10,583 bases of DNA from Candidatus Hydrogenedentota bacterium (lineage in GTDB: Bacteria; Hydrogenedentota; Hydrogenedentia; Hydrogenedentiales; CAITNO01), in the NCBI GenBank assembly GCA_903922535.1, contig CAIXUF010001024.1, forward strand, positions 1 through 10,583. The letters are read 5' to 3'. The notes below the pieces were generated by a model that saw only the letters and a program-made list of their open reading frames with translations, did no database searches and was not told the origin of the DNA. This document shows, one piece after another, positions 1-6,153 of this stretch. Position numbers and translations under genes: made by a program. Position 1 is the first letter of the stretch; each line of letters opens with the position of its first letter.

Positions 1-1
1 G

Positions 2-1453
2 GTGTGCCAATACTTTGCCTCTTATGAGTATGAAGGGAATAGACTTCAGAATCCCGAAAGTGTGTATGACGCTTTAGTTCAGGAACTGGAGAGTGATAAG
101 CACCCTATGATCTCCAGACCCTTTCTTGTTTCGCATATTGCCAAAGCTCTGTTACGGTACAAGATCGACGTTCACACATTCTTACATGCAAGTGGCGACC
201 CCATGCGGGGCGTTGCCGCCGTAATAGAGGCTTTCATAAAGCGAGAGGTGCAGGAAAAGTGGAAGTTTAAGGATACTGGCCAGCCTTACTTAACCGTCGA
301 CCAGCATATGCAGTTTCTGGAAAATGTAGCTGAGGAGATGTGGTCGTCACAGACCGACCGCCTGTCCGTTGAGCTTGTTGAAGCTCTAGCCTCTGTTCTC
401 CTTGAAGACTGGAATATTGAACTCAGCCAGCGACGACAGATTATCGATATGGTCAAGATGCATGTTCTGCTAGCGATTCCTGCAGAAGGTGACGCGCATT
501 CGCGTTGCTTTGACCATCTCGAATTCAGACACTATTTCCTTGCCAGGGTTCTATGCAAACTTCTTACGGAGGCCCTCGCTGGAAAAGGCTACGCGCTGAA
601 GGCACTATTGTCCGTGTCCCCTCTTCCCGATTCTGTAGCAAACTATGTCTCTCTAGGTCTCGATTTAACCTTAGACAAATGCCAGGCACTCATCAAGGTG
701 CTTTGTGAACTTGTTGCGAAGGAATGGCGCCCATCGTCGATAAACACCAACCTCGGGACCATACTTCCGTACATTATTAATGGCAAGGATTTCGGCGATA
801 TTGTCAGCATCTCTGGAAAACTCATCTATCCGAGTCTAGTCTTCGAACATACAACTCTGCATAACATTACCTTCAGCAATTCATCATTTGTCCACTGTTC
901 TTTCTCCGAAGTAGATTGGCATAATGTGAGATTTGAAAACTGCGAACTTGTGGAAGTGGCATTTGATCAGGAATCTATATATGAGGAGGTGCTTTTCAAA
1001 GAATGTACCTTCTCCGGAGTCAAGTTGCTCAAGAGTAGTGATGATGCCCGCAGGGAAGAGGTGTACCGAGAGTATGCTCCTGTCCGCATAATTCAGATGC
1101 TGGATAACTTGGGCATATCGGTTACTGATGGTGCGGAAATTCAACCCGCAGAAGGACAAGAGAGACGTTCGCAAAAGCGCAAGGCACTCCAGAGATTTCT
1201 GCGAATATTCCGAAGAACAACGGGAATCAACGACAGTCTTGTGCACATGAAATGCAGAACGGATGAGTGGGTGATCATGAACGAGATCATTCCTCTAATG
1301 AAGGCCCATGGCCTATTGACGGAAGAGACCTGGTCTGGACGAGGACAACAACAACGTTTTGTATTGCAGGTTGCGGCTGAGGACTTGCTTCGCGCGGATG
1401 ATGGCAGTGATAGTTCTCCTTATGCCTGTTTTTGGAGGGAAATAGATTCCTAA
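2..1453 (+). CDS. STAND/NACHT-like protein with pentapeptide repeats, C-terminal part (5' truncated)
   Basis: The frame is open to the window edge, so this is probably the C-terminal 480-odd residues of a larger protein. The first ~270 residues are helical and contain FDHLEFRHYFLA (170-181), which resembles the 'H-x-S-F-x-E-Y-F-A' element that ends the NTPase/helical region of NACHT-type STAND proteins. Residues 288-322 form seven consecutive pentapeptide-like units (for example NITFS, NSSFV, HCSFS, NVRFE) with F, W or L at the central position. Two or three more follow near 328-342. The last ~100 residues contain a basic segment and a winged-helix-like stretch. No Walker motifs are visible, and they would lie upstream. 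The gene is clearly more AT-rich, with different codon use, than everything to its right, which suggests transfer. STAND proteins often act as NTP-driven sensors, some in phage defence; that role is inferred here. It could also be a STAND regulator unrelated to defence. Confidence 0.6.
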   Translation: MCQYFASYEYEGNRLQNPESVYDALVQELESDKHPMISRPFLVSHIAKALLRYKIDVHTFLHASGDPMRGVAAVIEAFIKREVQEKWKFKDTGQPYLTVDQHMQFLENVAEEMWSSQTDRLSVELVEALASVLLEDWNIELSQRRQIIDMVKMHVLLAIPAEGDAHSRCFDHLEFRHYFLARVLCKLLTEALAGKGYALKALLSVSPLPDSVANYVSLGLDLTLDKCQALIKVLCELVAKEWRPSSINTNLGTILPYIINGKDFGDIVSISGKLIYPSLVFEHTTLHNITFSNSSFVHCSFSEVDWHNVRFENCELVEVAFDQESIYEEVLFKECTFSGVKLLKSSDDARREEVYREYAPVRIIQMLDNLGISVTDGAEIQPAEGQERRSQKRKALQRFLRIFRRTTGINDSLVHMKCRTDEWVIMNEIIPLMKAHGLLTEETWSGRGQQQRFVLQVAAEDLLRADDGSDSSPYACFWREIDS

Positions 1454-1533
1454 GGCGCGGGGTAGGGTCATTCTGAGGCGGTGACAGGAACGCGGAGCCT
1501 GAGTGTCAAGCGGTTGCGGCGGGCCAAGTGGGT

Positions 1534-2589
1534 TCAATGGTCATGCCTGTGGTGTAAATCGGGCCAGTGCGGATGGGCGTGCTCCCTGGCGTCGTGCGTG
1601 TGCTCATGGATATGCCGCCCCTGCGCGTCAAGCCCATCATGGGGATGATCATGGTGCAGGTCATCGTGCCGGTGCTCGTGGATGTGGGTGGTGGGATGGT
1701 GATGGTGCGCATGGCCATGGCGGTCGAGAAACATGGCGGCCAGCGACACGACGAGGACCAGCAGCGCCACGCCCTGCAAGAGGCTCATGCCCTCGCCCAG
1801 CCACAACACGGACAGCAGCACGCCGAAAAAGGGTGAGGAGGCAAAGACCATCTGCGAGCGTGCGGCGCCCAGCGCCTGTGCGGCGGCGATATACAGCGCA
1901 ATGCTCGCGCCGTAGGCCAGCGCGCCCAGCGCGAGCGCGCCAACGGCCCCGCCCGCGGGCAGCGAGGGCGAGAGCCACAAACCAATGCCCAGATTGACCG
2001 TGCCGGCCACAAGTCCTTTCCAAAACGTGGTGGCCTGCGGGGTGATGCCGTCAATGACGGCCGTCATGTTGTTGTCCGCCCCCCAGGCAACGGAAGCGCC
2101 GGCCGCGAACAGCAGGCCGATCCAGCCGAGTCGGCCGCCATCGAAGCCCAGCAACGCGCCGGCCGCGAGGATGCCCAGGTTGCCCACCCAGGTCCAACGG
2201 CCCAGGTGTTCGCGAAACAGCAAAACCGCCAGCACGGCCGTGGCCACCGTTTCCAGGTTGAGCCACATCGACATGGAGGCCGAGGCGGACAGTTGCAGCC
2301 CCGTCAGCAGCAGCACCGGCCCCAGAATGCCGCCGAAGAACACCGCGCCCGCGAGCAGGGCGCGGTTCTTCCGCCCCGCTGGAAGGAGCCGGAGCCCCCT
2401 GCGCCGCTGCGCCGCCACGACGGGCAGGTAGAACAGCGCCGCCCCCAGATAGAGCAGCCCCGCAAGCTGACTGGGAGGTATCGAGGCCAGCAGGCTCTTC
2501 GAAAAGGGCGTGGCCATGCCAAAGAGCAGCGCTGAAACCAGTGCCGTCCAGAAGGCGCGCTGCCGCGCCGGTGCGGGCGTGTTGTTCAT
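1534..2589 (-). CDS. DMT-superfamily (EamA) transporter with histidine-rich C-terminal tail
   Basis: A 351-residue inner-membrane protein with about ten hydrophobic segments arranged as two EamA-like halves (roughly residues 10-140 and 150-290). An early segment reads LLFGMATPFSKSLL, typical of drug/metabolite transporters. Residues 291-351 are a cytosolic or periplasmic tail with 25 His in 61 residues, in runs such as HGHAHHHH and ending HHRHDH. Such tails bind divalent metals (Zn, Ni, Co), so metal-linked transport or sensing is plausible; the substrate is unknown. The frame is open upstream to 2682, but a perfect minus-strand TATAAT at 2635-2630 lies inside that extension. An AGGAG sits 4 nt before the ATG at 2589 (1 nt before the adjacent ATG at 2592), so I chose 2589. 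It is convergent with the STAND-like gene across an 80-nt gap that holds no clear terminator, and divergent from the protease gene. Confidence 0.88.
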   Translation of the reverse strand: MNNTPAPARQRAFWTALVSALLFGMATPFSKSLLASIPPSQLAGLLYLGAALFYLPVVAAQRRRGLRLLPAGRKNRALLAGAVFFGGILGPVLLLTGLQLSASASMSMWLNLETVATAVLAVLLFREHLGRWTWVGNLGILAAGALLGFDGGRLGWIGLLFAAGASVAWGADNNMTAVIDGITPQATTFWKGLVAGTVNLGIGLWLSPSLPAGGAVGALALGALAYGASIALYIAAAQALGAARSQMVFASSPFFGVLLSVLWLGEGMSLLQGVALLVLVVSLAAMFLDRHGHAHHHHPTTHIHEHRHDDLHHDHPHDGLDAQGRHIHEHTHDAREHAHPHWPDLHHRHDH

Positions 2590-2629
2590 CATGCTCCTGC
2601 ATGTCGGGGACAAGGCCGGGACCGCATCC

Positions 2630-2635
2630 ATTATA
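2630..2635 (-). promoter_or_regulatory. Predicted -10 box of the EamA transporter gene
   Basis: A perfect TATAAT on the minus strand, about 40 nt before the chosen start at 2589, gives a leader of about 30 nt. No good TTGACA-like box is seen 16-18 nt upstream (the region reads CCCGTA), so the promoter may depend on an activator or the call may be wrong. It argues against the longer start at 2682. Confidence 0.4.
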
Positions 2636-2723
2636 GCCAATCGCGCGACGGGTACGGGATAAATCCGCCGGGGGACTGCCACCGAATGGCGCTAAATTAC
2701 GACAGGCTCCCACGCAACAGCCG

Positions 2724-2815
2724 GCTTTCGTATCGCAGGCGTCTCGCCTGCCTCGTCCTTCGCGAAGCACTTCCGAACCGCGCCCAGGCAGGCGAGACGC
2801 CTGCGATACGAAAGC
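2724..2815. repeat. REP-like inverted repeat pair: two identical 30-nt units in opposite orientation
   Basis: Bases 2724-2753 are the exact reverse complement of 2786-2815 (30 of 30 pairs), separated by 32 nt. Each arm is itself a hairpin: GCAGGCG-TCT-CGCCTGC at 2735-2751 and GCAGGCG-AGA-CGCCTGC at 2788-2804, with a 7-bp stem and 3-nt loop. The flank TACG lies outside each stem. This two-hairpin layout resembles REP/BIME elements of other bacteria. It can fold either as two small hairpins or as one long 30-bp stem. A diverged third unit occurs at 5990-6012. Confidence 0.85.
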
Positions 2816-2908
2816 GGGCGTTCTGTCGGCAACAAGATAGGTCCCGTGGCACAGCAGTGGCTCTGTTTTGGGCTTACCTTGGCGCCATTCGTGCCAGTCC
2901 ACGACGGT

Positions 2909-2938
2909 TTGTGCGGCAAAGGCCGGAGGGCCTACAAT
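2909..2938 (+). promoter_or_regulatory. Predicted promoter of the serine protease gene
   Basis: TTGTGC (2909-2914) and TACAAT (2933-2938) are separated by 18 nt. Transcription would begin near 2945, only a few bases before the ATG codons at 2948 and 2954, so the message could be nearly leaderless. The spacing and boxes are seen directly; function is inferred. Confidence 0.35.
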
Positions 2939-2947
2939 GCGGGACAC

Positions 2948-4525
2948 ATGCGGATGTTTGCTTCGAGAAGGTTTCGGATGCTGGGCGTCCTGTGCGCGGC
3001 GGCGATGTTTGCCGGCGCGGCGGGGTCGGCATGGGCACAGTCCGCGGATTACGTCTTTGTGCCGCCGGCCGTGAAGGCGGCGGGGCTGGAGGATGCGCGG
3101 TATCCGCTGCCGCGCGCCGAGGCGTTGCGGCTGCTGGCCGCGCCGATGCCGGAGCGGGTCTACTCCTTCTACGCCGGCCAGGCGGATGCGCTCAAGGCAA
3201 ATGCCCCCGCGGGTCCGGCGCTGGAGGTGGCGGCGGGCCGGCAGATTGACCTGGATGCCGCGGCGCTGTTCGGGGAACCGCTTCAGGAAAACGGCGTGTG
3301 GCGTTGGCTTGCGCGGGTCACCTCGCAAGGGGCGCTCGCCCTGCGGCTCCGCGCGGACCTCACCGGTTTCGCGCAGGGACAGTCTCTTTATCTCATCGGT
3401 GCCGGCGGCGGCCGGACCTTTGGCCCGTTCACCCGGGCGCAGGCGCGCGATTGGGGCACCTGGCTGCCGACCACGCCCGGCGAATCGGTGACGCTGGTGC
3501 TGGAATCGCCGAACACGGCGCTGCCGCCGCTGCGCATTGAGGCGCTTTCCCATTTTTACAGGCTCTTCGACGAACTTCCGGCCAAGGACGCCACGCCCTG
3601 TCCCGAACCGGCCGATTGTGAGGGGATTGAGGCGGCGCGGCAGGTGTCGACCAGTGTGGCCATGCTGATTGTGCCGCAGGGGCTGGGACATGTGCAGTGC
3701 TCCGGCACGCTGCTCAACCGGGCAGGCACGGCGACCTATGACCCGCTGCTGATCACCGCGCACCACTGCTTCTCCGGCATCGGCCTGCATGTGGAGGACG
3801 TGGAGGCGATGTGGGATTACCGCACCGGGTCCTGCGACACGACGGTGAAGGGGCCGCCGCTGGACGCGCTGCCGCGCAGCAAAGGCGCCGAGATGCTCGC
3901 CGAGAGCAAACGTCTTGACGGCCAGTTTTTGCGCCTTGACCGGGTGCCGGTGGGCCAGTATGGCCGGGCGTGGTCGGGCTGGGACGCGCGCACGCCGTTG
4001 TTGGGCGACGCGGTGCAGGGATTCCACCTGCCCGCCGGGAGGCCGATGAAAACGAACTACGGCACGGTGATTGAAAGCGAGACGACCGAATGCCTGGACG
4101 CATTGTGCGTCACCCGCTACGAGATGCAGACCACCGTGCGCTGGGACGAGGGCGTCACCGAGGGCGGGTCGTCCGGGTCGGGCATGTTCTACCGCAACCT
4201 GAACTGGCGGCTGGGCGGCATGCTGAGCAACGGCACCATCCACACCTGCGGCAAGCCGGAGTACAACCGGGACGATTTTGCGTCGTTCAGGGAGTTTTAC
4301 CCGCAAATCGCCTGCTACCTGGTGGACGAGGAGGACTGTGCGAAACAGGAGAAGTCGGGCTGCCTGTTCAGCAGGTCGCTCGGCACCGACAGCCCCGTGA
4401 CCAAGGCGCTGCGCGACTTTCGCGACCAGGCGCTGGGCGCGACACCCTGGGGCCGCGCGCTAAGCAGGGCCTATTATAAGGTGTCGCCGCCGCTGGCGCG
4501 CGCAGGCGGCGCAAAGTCCCGCTGA
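2948..4525 (+). CDS. Exported trypsin-like (S1 fold) serine protease with CFI-box-like C-terminus
   Basis: A 525-residue preprotein. Residues 1-30 form a signal peptide: an Arg-rich start, an Ala-rich core and a likely cut after AWA. The first ~220 residues are a prodomain-like region. The peptidase follows, with CSGTLLN, LLITAHHC (catalytic His273), D324 in DGQFLRLDR as the probable Asp, and Ser409 in EGGSSGSG. The G-x-S-G-S form and the Cys-rich context resemble lysyl-endopeptidase-type S1 enzymes more than classical trypsin (GDSGGP). The last ~55 residues (GCLFSRSLGTDSP, then LRDFRDQALGATPWGRAL and YYKVSPPLA) match the layout of the CFI-box C-terminal domain, with CLF in place of CFI. The start at 2948 supplies the basic n-region of the signal peptide. 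ATG 2954 and ATG 2978 (which has GAGAAGG 6 nt before it) are alternatives. The frame is open upstream to 2846, but that stretch reads as intergenic sequence. Confidence 0.85.
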   Translation: MRMFASRRFRMLGVLCAAAMFAGAAGSAWAQSADYVFVPPAVKAAGLEDARYPLPRAEALRLLAAPMPERVYSFYAGQADALKANAPAGPALEVAAGRQIDLDAAALFGEPLQENGVWRWLARVTSQGALALRLRADLTGFAQGQSLYLIGAGGGRTFGPFTRAQARDWGTWLPTTPGESVTLVLESPNTALPPLRIEALSHFYRLFDELPAKDATPCPEPADCEGIEAARQVSTSVAMLIVPQGLGHVQCSGTLLNRAGTATYDPLLITAHHCFSGIGLHVEDVEAMWDYRTGSCDTTVKGPPLDALPRSKGAEMLAESKRLDGQFLRLDRVPVGQYGRAWSGWDARTPLLGDAVQGFHLPAGRPMKTNYGTVIESETTECLDALCVTRYEMQTTVRWDEGVTEGGSSGSGMFYRNLNWRLGGMLSNGTIHTCGKPEYNRDDFASFREFYPQIACYLVDEEDCAKQEKSGCLFSRSLGTDSPVTKALRDFRDQALGATPWGRALSRAYYKVSPPLARAGGAKSR

Positions 4526-4544
4526 GCCCCGTTCAGGCCGGAAT

Positions 4545-4559
4545 GCCCCTGTTTGGGGC
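4545..4559 (+). terminator. Possible weak terminator hairpin after the protease gene
   Basis: GCCCC-TGTTT-GGGGC forms a 5-bp GC stem 20 nt after the protease stop codon. It is followed by GAGTTTC rather than a clean T-run. It is a candidate only. Confidence 0.3.
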
Positions 4560-4592
4560 GAGTTTCACCCACTTTTGACCCCGCGCAACGGA

Positions 4593-4622
4593 TTGCGCGC
4601 CGTGCGGTTCCTTTGATATACT
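4593..4622 (+). promoter_or_regulatory. Predicted yebC-ruvC promoter
   Basis: TTGCGC (4593-4598), an 18-nt spacer and TATACT (4617-4622) lie 64 nt before the yebC start. The predicted transcript begins near 4629. No other pair of boxes in the 161-nt gap looks better. Confidence 0.45.
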
Positions 4623-4686
4623 TGCCAGTCCGGTCCGGGTGTATGCATGCCCGGTGTTTCAGCAATTCAACAGGGAGACGGTATCC

Positions 4687-5439
4687 ATGTCCGGCCATTC
4701 CAAATGGAGCACCATCAAGCGGAAAAAGGGTGCGGCTGACGCCAAGCGCGGCAAGATCTTCTCGGGCCTGGCGAAAGAAATCACCATTTCGGCCCGCATC
4801 GGCGGCGGTGACCCGAGCGGCAACCCGCGACTGCGCTCGGTCCTGATTGCCTGTCGCGCGAACAACATGCCCCGTGAGAACATCGAACGCGCCATCAAAA
4901 AGGGCACGGGCGAGATCGAGGGTGTGATGTACGAGGAACTACGCTACGAGGGCTACGGCCCCGGCGGCGTGGGCATTCTCGTGGACGTGCTGACGGACAA
5001 CAAGAACCGCACCATCGCCGAAGTGCGGCACATGATCACCAAGGCGGGTGGAACCATGGCCCCGGCCAACGCGGTGGGGTGGAACTTTGACCCGCGCGGC
5101 ATCATCACCGTGCCCAAAGAGGGCATGAGCGACGATGACATCCTGGAAAAGGCGATAGAGGCGGGCGCCGACGACGTGGACAGCTCGGGCGATGTGCACG
5201 AGATTGCCACGGAGCCCGGACAGCTTCACGTGGTCGCCGAGGCGCTGGAAAAGATGGGGGTGAAGCCGGAGGAGATCGCGCTCAAGATGATCCCCAAGAC
5301 CACCATGGCGGTGGAAAAGCGGTTTGTGGGGAACCTGCTCAAGCTGATCGATCTGCTTGAGGAGAACGAGGACGTGCAGAACGTCTTCACCAACGCCGAC
5401 ATCAGCGACGAGGACATGGAGGAGGCGATGGCCGACTAG
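4687..5439 (+). CDS. yebC: YebC/PmpR/TACO1-family translation or regulatory factor
   Basis: A 250-residue cytoplasmic protein of normal family length. The N-terminus MSGHSKWSTIKRKKGAADAK is diagnostic for YebC. Further family landmarks are LRSVLIACRANNMPRENIERAI, the GYGPGGVG loop, LTDNKNRT and AGGTMAPANAVGWNF. Members of this family were long annotated as DNA-binding regulators; more recent work assigns YebC and mitochondrial TACO1 to relief of ribosome stalling on proline-rich stretches. Which role applies here cannot be read from sequence. The start at 4687 has AGGGAG (4672-4677) 9 nt upstream. An upstream in-frame ATG at 4639 would add 16 residues that do not fit the family. The stop codon lies 2 nt before the ruvC ATG, the usual yebC-ruvC neighbourhood, and implies one transcript with translational coupling. 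Confidence 0.96.
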   Translation: MSGHSKWSTIKRKKGAADAKRGKIFSGLAKEITISARIGGGDPSGNPRLRSVLIACRANNMPRENIERAIKKGTGEIEGVMYEELRYEGYGPGGVGILVDVLTDNKNRTIAEVRHMITKAGGTMAPANAVGWNFDPRGIITVPKEGMSDDDILEKAIEAGADDVDSSGDVHEIATEPGQLHVVAEALEKMGVKPEEIALKMIPKTTMAVEKRFVGNLLKLIDLLEENEDVQNVFTNADISDEDMEEAMAD

Positions 5440-5441
5440 CC

Positions 5442-5936
5442 ATGCGGGCGCTCGGCTTTGATCCCGGCACGGCCACCACGGGTTACGGTGTGGTCGAAAG
5501 CCGCGGCAGCCGGCTGACGCACGTGGCGCACGGCGTCATACTGACCCCGTCCAAATGGCATTTTGCCGACAGACTGAAATTCATCTTCGAGGAGGCATCG
5601 CGCCTCCTCGAACTGTTTAAGCCCGACGCCGTCGCCGTGGAGCGGCTGTTTTTCGTGCAAAACGTCACCAACGGCATCCAGGTGGCGCAGGCGCGCGGCG
5701 TGCTGGTACTGGCCGCCGCCCAGGCCGGGTTGCCCGTGGGCGAGTTCAGCCCCACCGAGGCCAAGACCGCCGTGGTCGGCTATGGCCACGCCGACAAGCG
5801 GCAGGTGCAGGAAATGGTAAAGCTGCTGCTGTCGCTGGAAACCATCCCCAAGCCCGACGACGCCGCCGACGCGCTGGCCATGGCCATCTGCCAGGTGCAG
5901 ATCGGCATCGTGCAGCAGCGGTACGCGGGAAAGTAG
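5442..5936 (+). CDS. ruvC: Crossover junction endodeoxyribonuclease RuvC
   Basis: A 164-residue Holliday-junction resolvase of normal length. RuvC works as a dimer with the RuvAB branch-migration motor and cuts four-way DNA junctions symmetrically in the last step of homologous recombination. The four metal-binding acidic residues of the RNase H-like fold are present: D7 in GFDPGTATTGYG, E67 in AVERLFF, and D140 with D143 in KPDDAADALA. The FFVQNV segment after E67 is also typical. The start follows the yebC stop by 2 nt. The nearest purine-rich stretch (GGAGGAGG at 5418-5425, inside yebC) is 16 nt away, so initiation probably depends on coupled translation. The usual partners ruvA and ruvB do not follow; a hairpin terminator begins directly after the stop codon. 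Confidence 0.97.
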   Translation: MRALGFDPGTATTGYGVVESRGSRLTHVAHGVILTPSKWHFADRLKFIFEEASRLLELFKPDAVAVERLFFVQNVTNGIQVAQARGVLVLAAAQAGLPVGEFSPTEAKTAVVGYGHADKRQVQEMVKLLLSLETIPKPDDAADALAMAICQVQIGIVQQRYAGK

Positions 5937-5962
5937 ATGCGGCATCCTGCCGCATTCTTCTT
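5937..5962 (+). terminator. Rho-independent terminator after ruvC
   Basis: ATGCGGCA-TCC-TGCCGCAT is a perfect 8-bp stem with a 3-nt loop at 5937-5955, followed by TCTTCTT. It starts at the base after the ruvC stop codon. The T-tract is interrupted by C, so it may work only partially. Confidence 0.65.
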
Positions 5963-5989
5963 GCGGCCAAAGTCGGGGAAATGGCGAAA

Positions 5990-6012
5990 GGAGGCTGGAA
6001 GCCTCCTCTACG
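5990..6012 (+). repeat. Third, diverged REP-like hairpin unit
   Basis: GGAGGCT-GGA-AGCCTCC followed by TCTACG. It has the same 7-bp stem, 3-nt loop and 6-nt flank ending TACG as the right-hand unit at 2788-2810. The 23-nt alignment has 16 identities, and two of the changes are paired across the stem (positions 2/16 and 7/11), so the hairpin is kept while the sequence differs. Confidence 0.65.
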
Positions 6013-6078
6013 TTCTCTGCCTGGATGGAGGCATATCTTGTGCCACGGCTCCCCACCGGACGCCCAATATCGTGGATG

Positions 6079-6107
6079 TTGACGCGCCCCTTCCGTTCGC
6101 GTAAGGT
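6079..6107 (+). promoter_or_regulatory. Possible promoter of the sialidase-like gene
   Basis: TTGACG (6079-6084), a 17-nt spacer and TAAGGT (6102-6107) lie 46 nt before the start at 6154. The -35 box is good and the -10 box is weak. Confidence 0.35.
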
Positions 6108-6153
6108 ATTAGCAGAAGCGGCGGATACCGCCGGGACATGGGAAAGGATGACC

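Larger units (their letters stand above)
2590..2947. other. Divergent intergenic region (358 nt) between transporter and protease genes
   Basis: This stretch has no supportable gene. It holds the minus-strand -10 box at 2635-2630, the inverted REP-like pair at 2724-2815, an 8-nt palindrome TGGCGCCA at 2880-2887 and the predicted protease promoter at 2909-2938. Short open frames cross it on both strands. Their peptides merely translate the repeat (SYRRRLACL and AGETPAIRK), so I do not call them genes. Confidence 0.7.

Noticed and set aside
1454..1533. The gap between the convergent first two genes as a bidirectional terminator or integration site
   Set aside because: I found no stem longer than 4-5 bp with a T-tract, no tRNA end and no duplicated att-like core. 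The composition change here is noted under the first gene only.
1570..1720. Met/Gly/Val-rich plus-strand frame opposite the histidine-rich tail
   Set aside because: The His codons CAT/CAC read as ATG/GTG on the other strand, which makes Met- and Val-rich shadow peptides with many false starts.
2686..2919. Short frames on both strands through the inverted repeat, with peptides such as SYRRRLACL
   Set aside because: They merely translate the repeat in two orientations, so they are not evidence for a gene.
2051..4306. A 751-codon open frame on the minus strand, antisense to the protease gene and out of frame with the transporter
   Set aside because: It is a product of GC-rich third positions on the coding strand. 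Its peptide has low-complexity Arg/Pro/His composition, its left end is just the transporter gene in the wrong frame, and the sense-strand protease has clear motifs.
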